A stretch of DNA of 64,000 bases from positions 951,501-1,015,500 of the forward strand of contig JAWKLZ010000003.1 of the NCBI GenBank assembly GCA_041392475.1. The letters run 5' to 3'. This document shows positions 16,273 through 25,136 of this stretch, piece by piece (position 1 is the stretch's first letter; every line of letters starts with the position of its first letter). The position numbers and the translations under genes are program-made. The stretch is from Chitinophagales bacterium. GTDB lineage: Bacteria > Bacteroidota > Bacteroidia > Chitinophagales > UBA2359. The notes beneath the pieces are model-generated. The model had not been told where the DNA came from, did no database searches, and saw only the letters and a program-made list of their open reading frames with translations.

Positions 16273-17640
16273 TTACACAATCTTCCCAGGATTCATAATT
16301 CCATTTGGGTCAAAAGCTTTCTTAACCGTTTTCATCAATTCCATCCCACTCTCCCCAAATTCCATCTGCAAATAGTCCTTTTTGCCGATACCAATTCCAT
16401 GCTCACCCGTACAAGTGCCTTCCATTTCCAAAGCCCACAACACAATTTGGTGGTTGATGGCTTTGACCATATTCAGTTCTTCTTCATTGTCAGGCTTAAA
16501 GAGCAACAATGTGTGAAAATTGCCGTCTCCCACATGCCCAAACAAAGAAGCATGAAGTGGTAATTTCTCCAATTCTATTTTGGTTTTGAGGATGATTTCT
16601 GCCAGACGAGAAATAGGTACAGTCACGTCAGAAGACCAAAAAACAGCTTCGGGCTGCAATGCTTTTATGGCATACACCGCATCGTAGCGGGCTTTGAAGA
16701 GTTGTTCTTTTGCAGCAGGTTCTGTTGCCCATTTACATTCAATGGCTTGGTGTTGCTGCGTGATTTTTTGGATAATCGAGTATTGATTTTCAAACCTTTC
16801 ATTCCTGCTGTGCAACTCCAAAAACAAAGTGGGCTGAACAGGATAGTCGGTTTGAGAATATCGGTTGATGGCATCCATGATTACCTCATCCATCAATTCC
16901 AACATAGCAAGTTGCAAATCGCTTTGATTCAATTGAATAGCCGCTTCAATGGCTTCTTCAATAGAAGGAAAAGGCACAACTGCAACGGCCACAAATTGGG
17001 GCAAAGAATGTAGAACCGCCGTCACTTCCGTAATAATGCCCAAAGTACCTTCCGAACCTACAAACAACTGAGTCAAATCATAGCCTGCCGACGATTTTCG
17101 CACCCGCCGCCGAGTCGTCACGATTTTGCCATCTGCCATTACCACCTTCAATGACCGCACATTTTCCTTCACCGTGCCATACATTACCGCATTTGCGCCA
17201 CTCGCACCACTCGCCATCATGCCCCCCATTGAAGCATCAATCCCAGGTCCAGCAGCAAAAAACAAACCTTTGTCTTTCAGAAAACTATTCAACTGAAATT
17301 TGGTGACACCCGCTTCAACCCTACAATCTTGATCTATTTCATTGAAGTCCAAAATACGGTTCATTTTGGAGAGATTGACGGTGATGCCTCCCGATATGGG
17401 TAGAATATGTCCTTCTAAAGAAGTACCTGTGCCGAAAGGAATGACTGGTGTTTTGTGGGCATTGCAGATTTTTAGAATTGCTGCAACTTCTTCGTTGTTA
17501 ATAGGATAACAAACTGCATCGGGTAGGTAAGCAGGATGCCAAGATAAATCTTTACTATGGGTGATTAGAATGTCCGATTGTAGAGTAATGCGCTCTTTAA
17601 GAAGTTCTTGAAGGGCTTGAATGGTGGAACTATGAGGCAT
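16273..17640 (-). CDS. FAD-binding oxidoreductase, GlcD/D-lactate dehydrogenase type
   Basis: A 455-residue flavoprotein of the vanillyl-alcohol oxidase family. The FAD-binding PCMH domain covers about 35-215, with VIPFGTGTSLEGHILPISGG, GIDASMGGMMASGASGANA and GSEGTLGIITEVT. The C-terminal FAD-oxidase domain ends with EGTCTGEHGIGIGKKDYLQ and AFDPNGIMNPGKI. Such enzymes oxidise D-lactate, glycolate or similar 2-hydroxy acids and pass electrons to quinone or cytochrome. The length and absence of a fused Fe-S domain suit a D-lactate dehydrogenase or GlcD-like role, but the substrate is not certain. No glcE or glcF is adjacent. Confidence 0.9.
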   Translation of the reverse strand: MPHSSTIQALQELLKERITLQSDILITHSKDLSWHPAYLPDAVCYPINNEEVAAILKICNAHKTPVIPFGTGTSLEGHILPISGGITVNLSKMNRILDFNEIDQDCRVEAGVTKFQLNSFLKDKGLFFAAGPGIDASMGGMMASGASGANAVMYGTVKENVRSLKVVMADGKIVTTRRRVRKSSAGYDLTQLFVGSEGTLGIITEVTAVLHSLPQFVAVAVVPFPSIEEAIEAAIQLNQSDLQLAMLELMDEVIMDAINRYSQTDYPVQPTLFLELHSRNERFENQYSIIQKITQQHQAIECKWATEPAAKEQLFKARYDAVYAIKALQPEAVFWSSDVTVPISRLAEIILKTKIELEKLPLHASLFGHVGDGNFHTLLLFKPDNEEELNMVKAINHQIVLWALEMEGTCTGEHGIGIGKKDYLQMEFGESGMELMKTVKKAFDPNGIMNPGKIV

Positions 17641-17746
17641 ATCAATGCGTTTTGAAGCAAAAAATTGATTATTTTAGTAGAATAAACCTTTTGAAGGTTT
17701 CTATTGTGAAACAAAGACTTCTGAAATTTTTGTTTCGAAAGTCAGC

Positions 17747-17820
17747 GTGTCGAGGCTATGCCCCTTAAAAATAATTTCTTAGCTATCCATTTCTACAAAT
17801 AGTGCCACAGCTATGCTGTT
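17747..17820. repeat. Intergenic repeat family C, copy 1
   Basis: GTGTCGAGGCTATGCCCC, then an AT-rich spacer, then ATTTCTACAAATAGTGCCAC and AGCTATGCTG. Related copies lie at 21636-21712 and 22956-23035. The two ends (GGCTATGCCCC and the CAGC-GATGCTG hairpin) are the conserved parts. Confidence 0.7.
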
Positions 17821-17862
17821 TTCCATCATTCATCTCCCATCTTGCATCTTACGTCTTCTTCC

Positions 17863-18996
17863 TCACAAAGTCCCTCTCAATTCTTGTTCACGCTCCAATG
17901 CTTCAAACAATGCTTTGAAGTTGCCCTTGCCAAAAGAACGTGCGCCTTTGCGCTGGATGATTTCAAAAAACATGGTCGGGCGAGCCTGAACTGTTTTGGT
18001 GAAAATTTGAAGTAAATAACCTTCCTCATCTCTATCTACCAACACACCCAAATCACGCAAAGCTGCCACATCTTCGTCAATGTCGCCTACTCTATCCAAC
18101 AATACATCGTAGTAACTTTTAGGGACTTGCAAAAACTCAATGCCTCTATTTCGCAATGCTGTCACCGTTTCGATAATGTTGTCGGTCGCTACTGCAATGT
18201 GCTGTACCCCTTCGCCTTCGTAAAACTCCAAATATTCGTCTACTTGCGATTTTTTCAAACCTGCCGCAGGTTCATTGATAGGGAACTTGATACGGCCGTT
18301 ACCATTGCTCATTACCTTGCTCATCAAGGCAGTATATTCCGTAGAAATATCTTTGTCGTCAAAAGAAAGGATTTGGGTAAAGCCCATCACCTCTTTGTAA
18401 AAATTGACCCAATAATCCATTCGTCCCAAGTGTACATTGCCCACCATATGGTCCACAAACTTCAATCCGACTGACTCAGGATTGTAGCGGGTCTCCCATT
18501 TTCTGTATTTCGGCAGGAAAATGCCATTGTAGTCTTTTCGCTCCACAAAAACATGCACGACCTCACCATACGTATAAATACCTGACCGAACCACTTTCCC
18601 ATCTTTATCTTCTTCTACCGTTGGGTGCATATAGTGTTTTGCGCCACGCTTCATCGCCTCATTGTAGGCATAAGTCGCATCATCTACCCACAGCGCTGTC
18701 ACTTTCACGCCATCACCATGTTGGTCAATGTGTCTGCCAATATCTGTTCCACTTCTAAGCGGAGAAGTCAGCACCAAACGGATTTTATCTTGTACTACTA
18801 CATACGATTCTCTGTCTTGTAGTCCTGTCTCCAAGCCCGCATAAGCCAAGGAACTAAAACCAAAGGCAGACTTGTAGAAATGTGCTGCTTGTTTGGCGTT
18901 GCTGACATACAGTTCTAGGTAATCTGTACCATTTAATGGCATAAAATCAGCCGCTTGTTCGTAAACTTTTGGTATTTCAGTTGTTAAGGTAGTCAT
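17863..18996 (-). CDS. hpd: 4-hydroxyphenylpyruvate dioxygenase
   Basis: Hpd turns 4-hydroxyphenylpyruvate into homogentisate with Fe(II) and O2, the second step of tyrosine breakdown. The 377-residue protein has two glyoxalase-like halves. The iron ligands fall in VDHMVGNVH, GVQHIAVATDNI and MFFEIIQRKG, and the C-terminal FGKGNFKALFEALE helix is typical. Length is as expected. No homogentisate dioxygenase gene is adjacent, so the rest of the pathway must be elsewhere. A TAnnTTTG element (19048-19041) lies 45 nt upstream of the start. Confidence 0.96.
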   Translation of the reverse strand: MTTLTTEIPKVYEQAADFMPLNGTDYLELYVSNAKQAAHFYKSAFGFSSLAYAGLETGLQDRESYVVVQDKIRLVLTSPLRSGTDIGRHIDQHGDGVKVTALWVDDATYAYNEAMKRGAKHYMHPTVEEDKDGKVVRSGIYTYGEVVHVFVERKDYNGIFLPKYRKWETRYNPESVGLKFVDHMVGNVHLGRMDYWVNFYKEVMGFTQILSFDDKDISTEYTALMSKVMSNGNGRIKFPINEPAAGLKKSQVDEYLEFYEGEGVQHIAVATDNIIETVTALRNRGIEFLQVPKSYYDVLLDRVGDIDEDVAALRDLGVLVDRDEEGYLLQIFTKTVQARPTMFFEIIQRKGARSFGKGNFKALFEALEREQELRGTL

Positions 18997-19040
18997 AAGG
19001 CAAGGAATTTTTAATTTGATTTTTTTTAAAAATGCGTGTG

Positions 19041-19048
19041 CAAAATTA
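19041..19048 (-). promoter_or_regulatory. TAnnTTTG promoter element of hpd
   Basis: TAATTTTG on the minus strand is a full match to the Bacteroidota -7 consensus, 45 nt before the hpd ATG. No TTG was found at the standard upstream distance. Confidence 0.4.
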
Positions 19049-19100
19049 CCATTAAAGGTTCATACTACTAACGCTTTTTGAGGTATTTCGTTGCTAACAG

Positions 19101-19970
19101 TTATAGGTGAAAACCGTAGTCAAAGCGCACTTTTGACACCATTTTTTGTCTTTTTTCCCAGACTTCCACTCCTTCAATCAAACCATTCGGAAGGTAAGTA
19201 TAGCGGTAAGCATAATAGTCATCCATAGAAAGGCATGGATCTGAAAAATATTGATATACTTCAATGATTTGCAGTTGTTCATTGTAAGTATAAGTCGTGT
19301 ATTGTTCGGTGATATTGGGTCGCTGCTTGATTTTCATCATGTTCACCCGTTCAAACCAAGTCGGATCATCTACATCTTTTCGGACCAATAGACTGTCCTC
19401 ATTGTACTGATAAAACTCGGTAATCGCCGCTTCTCCATCTAAATATTGCAGTAATTTCTCCAACTGTCCATTTTCGTCATAGACATATTCATTGAGCAAA
19501 ATCTCTTGCCAAACTTCCTCCTCTTCTATCAACTGACATTGTTTGATAGGCTTTCCAGATTCATTATAGTCATAGCTGTAAAACATGACATGCTCATTAC
19601 GTTCATTTCCGTAATAATATACGCTTTTTTCCTTGACCACGCTACCCTGTTTGTCATACTCAAAAAAAGTGCTGTCCACTTGCTGTTCATTCTTTCTATC
19701 CACCTTTAATTCCTGCACCTTCTGATTCAAACTGTCATATACACTTCGGTAATAATGGTCCAAGCGAAGTAAATCGTATTTTGTTTCATTGCCCCGTTTG
19801 TCGTATTCCGTTACCTGATGCAAACAAGCATCATCAGCAAACAATTCTACTATGGTAAGTGATCGAACCTTATTTTTTCCCAGTATTTTTTTGTCATTCT
19901 CCAAAAACTGACCATACATATTTGAAGTTGTTAAAAATAGGATTATCAATAGGTAAAATACCCTTTTCAT
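19101..19970 (-). CDS. Secreted protein with YD/RHS-like repeats, function unknown
   Basis: The 289-residue protein starts with a signal peptide (MKRVFYLLIILFLTTSNMYG, cleaved near Gln21). The mature part repeats the theme YDxxGxxxK and YNExGxxxK (EYDKRGNETKYDLLRLD, EYDKQGSVVKEKS, YDYNESGKPIKQC, YVYDENGQLEKLL, YQYNEDSLLVRKD, YTYNEQLQIIEVY). These are like the tandem YD motifs of RHS-type beta-strand proteins found in many Bacteroidota surface proteins. No catalytic motif is seen. It stands alone, 105 nt upstream of hpd in the same direction. Confidence 0.75.
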   Translation of the reverse strand: MKRVFYLLIILFLTTSNMYGQFLENDKKILGKNKVRSLTIVELFADDACLHQVTEYDKRGNETKYDLLRLDHYYRSVYDSLNQKVQELKVDRKNEQQVDSTFFEYDKQGSVVKEKSVYYYGNERNEHVMFYSYDYNESGKPIKQCQLIEEEEVWQEILLNEYVYDENGQLEKLLQYLDGEAAITEFYQYNEDSLLVRKDVDDPTWFERVNMMKIKQRPNITEQYTTYTYNEQLQIIEVYQYFSDPCLSMDDYYAYRYTYLPNGLIEGVEVWEKRQKMVSKVRFDYGFHL

Positions 19971-20310
19971 GTCTTATGGTTTAAAAAATCGTCTATTTTC
20001 AGGCTCTGTTCTTTTTAACAAATTGGATTCTCTGTAAAAAAGGTTGGCTATAGACTTTTTAAGTTTTTTACTCCTTACCAACCAAATCTTCAAAGGACCA
20101 AAAATTGAAGGGAATTTAAAAATTTTTCCCATTTTTTTTTCGTTTACACGAATTTGGGTAAATCTAACAATTATTTGGGGAATTGCATTATTCGGACACA
20201 GGAATATCTTGAAGCATCATATAAAATATTTGTTACAAAATAGTAAATAAATCCTCATATTTTATTTGGAAAAATCGTACTATCTTTGACCGTTCCAAAA
20301 AACACTGTTT
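19971..20310. other. Divergent intergenic region with an lgt promoter element
   Basis: AT-rich sequence between two divergent genes. TATCTTTG at 20281-20288 is a full TAnnTTTG match 22 nt before the lgt-like ATG. A weak hairpin with a T run near 20110-20140 has no obvious upstream gene. Nothing else is seen. Confidence 0.45.
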
Positions 20311-21504
20311 ATGTACCCTCGACTTTCTGACCTTATTTACGACCTCACAGGCTATTTTCCCTGTTTGCCGATACAAACTTATGGCTTCTTTTTGGCACTG
20401 GGTTTTGTGGCTGCGGGTATGATCTTGTATGCCGAATTTAGACGAATGGAAAGAGCGGGTTTGATGCAAGGAGTAAATGTTTCACGCATTGTAGGTACTC
20501 CTGCAACGGCTTCTGAGTTGATAGTGAATGGAATAATAGGCTTTTTGTTGGGTTACAAAATAGTGGCGGCTGCAATGGACTGGAAATATTTTGCCGACAA
20601 TCCACAAGATTTTATTGTGTCGCCAGAGGGCAGTATTGTAGGCGGTATTGTTTTGGCTGTGGTATTGGTGGGGTTGCGGTGGTACGAAAAAAAGAAAGAC
20701 CAACTCCCTGTTCCTCAAACTATTGAAGAGACCATTTTTCCGCATCAACGCATTGGCGATTTGATTGTGATTGCCGCAATTGCGGGGATTCTCGGTTCCA
20801 AGGTTTTTACATGGATGGAGGATTGGGAAAACTTTATGCGTGACCCAATTGGTGCGCTGCTTTCTTTCAGTGGGCTGATGTTTTATGGCGGTTTGATTTG
20901 CGGTTCGATTGCGCTAATAGTCTATGCCAAAATGGTGAAAATTCCCATTTGGCGGATGACCGATGCCGCAGGAATGGCGGTTATTGTCGGTTATGGTATT
21001 GGGCGTTTGGGGTGTCATTTTGCAGGAGATGGAGATTGGGGCATTGCCAATACTTTGACCCGCCCCAATTGGCTATCTTGGCTACCCGATTGGGCTTGGG
21101 CTTATACTTATCCGCACAACGTTATCAATGAAGGAATTGCGTTGGTAAATTGTTCCATGCCTTGTTGTGTTGACATTCCTGGATGCGCTACTCGCTACTG
21201 CAAAGTATTGCCCGAAGGTGTTTTTCCGACTTCTGTGTATGAATTTTTGATGGCAATGGCTATTTTTGGGGTTTTGTGGCTGCTCCGAAAACGCATTAGC
21301 ACAGCGGGCATTCTATTTGGCATTTTTCTAATTCTCAACGGTATCGAACGGTTCCTGATTGAGTTTGTTCGCATCAATGACCGCCATACGATTCTCGGTA
21401 TTGAACTGTCTTTTTCTCAGTATATTGCACTGGGGTTGGTGGCTTTGGGGATTGGAGTGGTTGGCACAAGAAAGATGATGCATAATGCTGATATGAAAAA
21501 CTAA
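20311..21504 (+). CDS. lgt: Prolipoprotein diacylglyceryl transferase family protein, atypical
   Basis: Lgt moves diacylglycerol from phosphatidylglycerol to the lipobox cysteine of prolipoproteins. The 397-residue protein has about eight membrane segments and clear Lgt regions: LPIQTYGFFLALGF near the N-terminus, SGLMFYGGLICG, and the C-terminal PTSVYEFL and GILFGIFLILNGIERFLIEF. It is about 100 residues longer than E. coli Lgt. In the signature box the usual GRIGNFINGE reads GRLGCHFAGD, so two conserved Asn and the Glu are replaced. A Cys-rich loop (NCSMPCCVDIPGCATRYC) has no counterpart in classical Lgt. This variant occurs in other Bacteroidota, so it may be functional, but activity is not assured. 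Confidence 0.8.
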   Translation: MYPRLSDLIYDLTGYFPCLPIQTYGFFLALGFVAAGMILYAEFRRMERAGLMQGVNVSRIVGTPATASELIVNGIIGFLLGYKIVAAAMDWKYFADNPQDFIVSPEGSIVGGIVLAVVLVGLRWYEKKKDQLPVPQTIEETIFPHQRIGDLIVIAAIAGILGSKVFTWMEDWENFMRDPIGALLSFSGLMFYGGLICGSIALIVYAKMVKIPIWRMTDAAGMAVIVGYGIGRLGCHFAGDGDWGIANTLTRPNWLSWLPDWAWAYTYPHNVINEGIALVNCSMPCCVDIPGCATRYCKVLPEGVFPTSVYEFLMAMAIFGVLWLLRKRISTAGILFGIFLILNGIERFLIEFVRINDRHTILGIELSFSQYIALGLVALGIGVVGTRKMMHNADMKN

Positions 21505-21536
21505 TTATTACACTGTTTCGGAAGTTTTTTGACATT

Positions 21537-21712
21537 AAAAAGGGCTTTAGCCTTGCCCCTATTTGTAGAAAAACAGATGGAATCGAAGCAATTAGGAGCG
21601 TAGCTTCGGCACAACTAAGCACTTGATTGTGTGTGGTGTCGAGGTTACGCCCCATATAAAAAACTCTTTATCCTTATTTCTACAAATAGGGTCGCAGCGA
21701 TGCTGCTGAAAT
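21537..21712. repeat. Intergenic repeat family C, copy 2 plus related hairpin
   Basis: Positions 21636-21712 repeat the copy 1 pattern (GTGTCGAGGTTACGCCCC, spacer, TTTCTACAAATAGGGTCGCA, GCGATGCTGCT). At 21540-21572 a GGGCTTTAGCCTTGCCCC hairpin is followed by ATTTGTAGAAA, the reverse complement of the TTTCTACAAAT core, so the whole gap is made of these elements. Confidence 0.65.
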
Positions 21713-21793
21713 ATAAAGAAATTTAAAAAACAGTATGCTTACCCTGCAATGTTTGAATTTTCAATTTTTAACCCTCAACTTTTAATTTTTTAA

Positions 21794-22930
21794 ATGAGTA
21801 CATTTCAATTTGACGACATACGTTTTTATGCAGATACCGAAGTAGCAGATGTATTGAAGGAACTCGCAAAAAATCCGATGTTTCTGCAATATGGTAGAAT
21901 GTATATGCCCAATTGGACAGAGCAGCAATTCGTTGATTGTTTGCACAGTTTGCAATCTGTTCATGCTTTCCAAAAAGAAATCATCTACCCCAACCTTCAA
22001 AATATGCTCTCCAAAAGTAGCAATGGGCTGAGTGTTTCGGGATTGGAGGAACTGCCCAAAGATGGCAACTATCTCTACATTTCCAATCATCGTGATATTA
22101 TTTTTGATCCTGCTTCTTTGAATGTATCCTTGCACGAAATCGGCAGACCTACGGCTGCTATTGCGATTGGGAACAATCTTTTTGTGATGCCGTGGATTGA
22201 AGCTTTGGTGAAACTCAACAAAAATTTTGCGGTGATTCGGGATGCAGTCGGACGAGATTTTGTGTTTCAATCGCAGCGTTTGTCTGCTTATATCCAACAG
22301 ACGATTCTCGAAAACAATACTTCTGTTTGGATTGCACAGCGAGAAGGACGTGCCAAAGATGGCAACGACCATACCCACCCTGCTCTACTCAAAATGTTGG
22401 GATTGAGTGCAAAAGGTGACTACATAGAGCATTTTGAAGCCCTGCAAATTGTGCCAATGGCGATTTCGTATGAATACGATCCGTGCGACTTGATGAAGGC
22501 AAAGGAACGTTATCTCAAGGCACAAGGTACGTATCAAAAAACGCCACAAGACGACCTCAAAAGTATGGCTATCGGATTGACAGGCGACAAAGGGAGGATA
22601 CACTTGGCGATTGGTACGGTATTGAAGGAGGAATTGAAGGCAGTGAAGGAAATGCCAAAAAAGAATGACCAAATACAGGCTTTGACCGATTTGATTGACC
22701 GCCAAATTCACCAAAATTACCACCTTTGGTTCTCCAATTACATCGCTTTTGATTTGTTGCACGAAACGAAAACCTACGCCAATTTGTATCCCAAATATTA
22801 CTACGATTATTTTGTATCGTACATTGAGGAGAAAATCGCTACATTGGAAGAGGGGATGGATAAGGCTGCAATTCGACAATTGATGTTGGAAATGTATGCG
22901 AATCCTGTGAATAATCGGTTTGGCTTGTAG
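21794..22930 (+). CDS. 1-acyl-sn-glycerol-3-phosphate acyltransferase-like protein
   Basis: A 378-residue protein with the glycerolipid acyltransferase box YISNHRDIIFD (N98, H99, D105) and a following VWIAQREGRAKDGND segment in the place of the FPEGTR box. The region before it (about 1-80) and the long C-terminal part (about 200-378) have no recognised domain and no clear membrane segment. The altered second box suggests a different acceptor or donor from the PlsC at 1882. Related proteins are widespread in Bacteroidota next to lipid genes, but the reaction is not known. It is flanked on both sides by copies of repeat family C. Confidence 0.75.
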   Translation: MSTFQFDDIRFYADTEVADVLKELAKNPMFLQYGRMYMPNWTEQQFVDCLHSLQSVHAFQKEIIYPNLQNMLSKSSNGLSVSGLEELPKDGNYLYISNHRDIIFDPASLNVSLHEIGRPTAAIAIGNNLFVMPWIEALVKLNKNFAVIRDAVGRDFVFQSQRLSAYIQQTILENNTSVWIAQREGRAKDGNDHTHPALLKMLGLSAKGDYIEHFEALQIVPMAISYEYDPCDLMKAKERYLKAQGTYQKTPQDDLKSMAIGLTGDKGRIHLAIGTVLKEELKAVKEMPKKNDQIQALTDLIDRQIHQNYHLWFSNYIAFDLLHETKTYANLYPKYYYDYFVSYIEEKIATLEEGMDKAAIRQLMLEMYANPVNNRFGL

Positions 22931-22955
22931 GATGAAACCGCAAAAGTGGGGTGAT

Positions 22956-23035
22956 GGTGTCGGGGCTATGCCCCTTGAAGTATAGTTTTTGTGGGTTATT
23001 TCTACAAATAGTGTCGCAGCGATGCTGCTGAAATA
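22956..23035. repeat. Intergenic repeat family C, copy 3
   Basis: GTGTCGGGGCTATGCCCC, a 30-nt spacer, then TTTCTACAAATAGTGTCGCA and GCGATGCTGCTGAAAT. The last 38 bp are almost identical to copy 2, including the adjoining GAAATAT. Confidence 0.7.
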
Positions 23036-23055
23036 TTACATACTATTCTACATTT

Positions 23056-23204
23056 CAACTATATAACCATTCAGCAATTCAACCATATAACCATATAACC
23101 ATTCAACCATTCAGCAATTCAACCATATAACCATTCAACCATATAACCATTCAACCATATAACCATTCAACCACATAACCATATAACCATTCAACCATTA
23201 AGCA
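23056..23204. repeat. Short tandem repeat of AACCATATAACCATTC-type words
   Basis: About 150 bp made of alternating words AACCATATAACC, ATTCAACC and ATTCAGCAATTC. It sits directly upstream of tilS and ends 11 nt before its ATG. It has no coding sense in any frame and no consistent spacer structure, so it is a simple-sequence tract that could vary in length. Confidence 0.85.
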
Positions 23205-23214
23205 ATTACGAAAA

Positions 23215-24546
23215 ATGCTACTAAAAAACTTCAGTCAATACATCAACCAAAACAACCTCCTCCAAAAAAAAGACCGTATTTTGTTGGCTATCAGCGGCGG
23301 AATAGATTCAGTGGTGCTGTGTGATGTATTGCATCGGGCAGGTTTTGAAATAGGATTGGCGCACTGCAATTTTTCGCTTCGGGGAATAGAATCTGATGGA
23401 GATGAAGAATTTGTGAAACACTTGGCAGAAAAGTACAAAATGCCTGTTTTTACCACCCGCTTCGATACCAATGCGTATGCTACTGAGCATCAACTGTCCA
23501 TTCAGATGGCTGCCAGAGAATTGCGCTACGAATGGTTGGAGCAGATTCGCAGCCAAAACGACTACGTATTCATTGCTACGGCACACCATCAAAATGACTT
23601 AGCGGAAACCATGCTTTACAACCTCACCAAAGGTACAGGCATTGCAGGGCTGCATGGAATTTTGCCCAAAAACGGCAAACTCATCCGTCCATTTTTATTT
23701 GCTTCTAAACAAGATATTGAAACATACTGCGCCGCACAAGGGCTTTCTTATCGAACAGATGCCAGCAATGATAGTACCAAATATGCTCGGAACAAAATTC
23801 GGCACTTGGTATTGCCTGTTTTGGCGGAGTTGAATCCCAATGTAGTACAGACTTTTTATGACAATGCACAGCGATTCATTGAAGTAGAGCAAATCTATCG
23901 GGAGGGCATTGCCGCTTACCGCAAAAAACTGTTGGAGCGCAAAAAAAATGATACGTTGATTTCGATTGGCAAGCTGCAAAAAATTCCTTCAGTGCGAACG
24001 GTCTTGTATGAAATATTGAAGGAATACGGCTTCAATGCGGCACAAACCGACCAAATTGCAGCAGCTTTTGAAGCGGAGGCAGGAAAGATTTTTTATTCTG
24101 AAACACACCAAATTATCAAGGATCGTAAGCATTTTATCCTTTCGGAAAAAAACGATAGGAACAGTGGTTTTGCTCTAATTGAAAAAGGGCAAACGGTGGT
24201 AGAAAAAATGGATGTATCACTGCAATTGGAGGAAATTTCTGCCGAAAATTTTGTTATTCCTACAGATGCCAACATCGCTTGTTTGGATTTCGATAGGCTG
24301 CAATTTCCGCTCATGCTGCGAAGGTGGAAAGACGGTGATTATTTCTACCCGCTCGGCATGAAGCGCAAAAAGAAGAAACTCAGCCGCTTTTTTATTGACC
24401 TCAAAATGCCTCGCATTGATAAAGAAAGGGTGTGGGTACTGGCTGATGACAAAAAACACATCGTTTGGGTGGTGGGCTACCGACCTGATGAACGCTTCAA
24501 AATTACCCACAAAACAGAGCAAGTGCTAAAAATTAGTATTTGTTGA
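23215..24546 (+). CDS. tilS: tRNA(Ile)-lysidine synthase
   Basis: TilS attaches lysine to C34 of the tRNA-Ile anticodon CAU so that it reads AUA. The 443-residue protein has the N-type ATP pyrophosphatase P-loop SGGIDS near 28-33, the LAHCNFSLRG segment, HHQNDLAETML near 125, and a C-terminal TilS domain (LMLRRWKDGDYFYPLGMKRK, then KKLSRFFIDLKMPR). Length and domain order are normal. The upstream region is the tandem repeat tract at 23056-23204, which could affect its expression. Confidence 0.96.
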   Translation: MLLKNFSQYINQNNLLQKKDRILLAISGGIDSVVLCDVLHRAGFEIGLAHCNFSLRGIESDGDEEFVKHLAEKYKMPVFTTRFDTNAYATEHQLSIQMAARELRYEWLEQIRSQNDYVFIATAHHQNDLAETMLYNLTKGTGIAGLHGILPKNGKLIRPFLFASKQDIETYCAAQGLSYRTDASNDSTKYARNKIRHLVLPVLAELNPNVVQTFYDNAQRFIEVEQIYREGIAAYRKKLLERKKNDTLISIGKLQKIPSVRTVLYEILKEYGFNAAQTDQIAAAFEAEAGKIFYSETHQIIKDRKHFILSEKNDRNSGFALIEKGQTVVEKMDVSLQLEEISAENFVIPTDANIACLDFDRLQFPLMLRRWKDGDYFYPLGMKRKKKKLSRFFIDLKMPRIDKERVWVLADDKKHIVWVVGYRPDERFKITHKTEQVLKISIC

Positions 24547-24632
24547 AGTTGAATATATTATCGAATAAGGAACGCTTCAAAAATAACTTTACAAAGTGTA
24601 TTTTTAATTTTCATTTGTCCCTAAGGATAGAC

Positions 24633-24668
24633 AAAAGACGTGAGGCGATGATTCGTTTCACGTCTTTT
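24633..24668 (+). terminator. Strong stem-loop after tilS
   Basis: AAAAGACGTGA (24633-24643) pairs perfectly with TCACGTCTTTT (24658-24668) across a 14-nt loop, and the 3' arm ends in four T. It lies 87 nt past the tilS stop and fits a rho-independent terminator. Confidence 0.75.
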
Positions 24669-24746
24669 GTGTTTTCGGAACTTATTTTGGGGCTTAGTAG
24701 TTACCTTTAATAACACTTTTGCTCACCAAACTTTCAATCAACATAT

Positions 24747-25136
24747 ATGGAAACGGTTTCCTTCAAAATGGATGCTTACCAAGGTTTTGCCGAAACCGAA
24801 GGCGTAATACAGGCAGGTAAAGAAGTTATTCGCATTGAGTATCAGACCAAAGATGCTCTTGTGGGTTATTTCAAATCAGGCCTAAAAACGCTTGATATTC
24901 CATTTGATGATATTCAAGACCTTTTGTTTGACAGCAATTTATTTACCGCAAAACTTCGCATACAACTCAAAACCCTTCAAGCAGCACAAGATTTCCCAAC
25001 TACCAAGGGAGGAGAAATTCACATTTCTATCAGCCGCAAAAACCGAAAACAAGCTAAAAGTTTTGCCTCAAGTGTGGGCTTGGCCATTTCGCAGTATGTG
25101 ATGATGAAGGATTTGAAGGAGGATTTGGAGTTTTAA
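24747..25136 (+). CDS. Conserved hypothetical protein, 129 residues
   Basis: A small soluble protein (METVSFKMDAYQGFAETEG...) with no signal peptide or membrane segment and a mixed alpha/beta composition. I do not recognise the family. Its stop codon overlaps the stop of the convergent ATPase gene by 4 bp. The end reads ISQYVMMKDLKEDLEF, a probable helix. It is preceded by the terminator at 24633-24668, so it should have its own promoter. Confidence 0.7.
   Translation: METVSFKMDAYQGFAETEGVIQAGKEVIRIEYQTKDALVGYFKSGLKTLDIPFDDIQDLLFDSNLFTAKLRIQLKTLQAAQDFPTTKGGEIHISISRKNRKQAKSFASSVGLAISQYVMMKDLKEDLEF

Noticed and set aside
23056..23204. Possible CRISPR array
   Set aside because: Words of 8-16 bp with no constant spacer length; it is a simple tandem tract.
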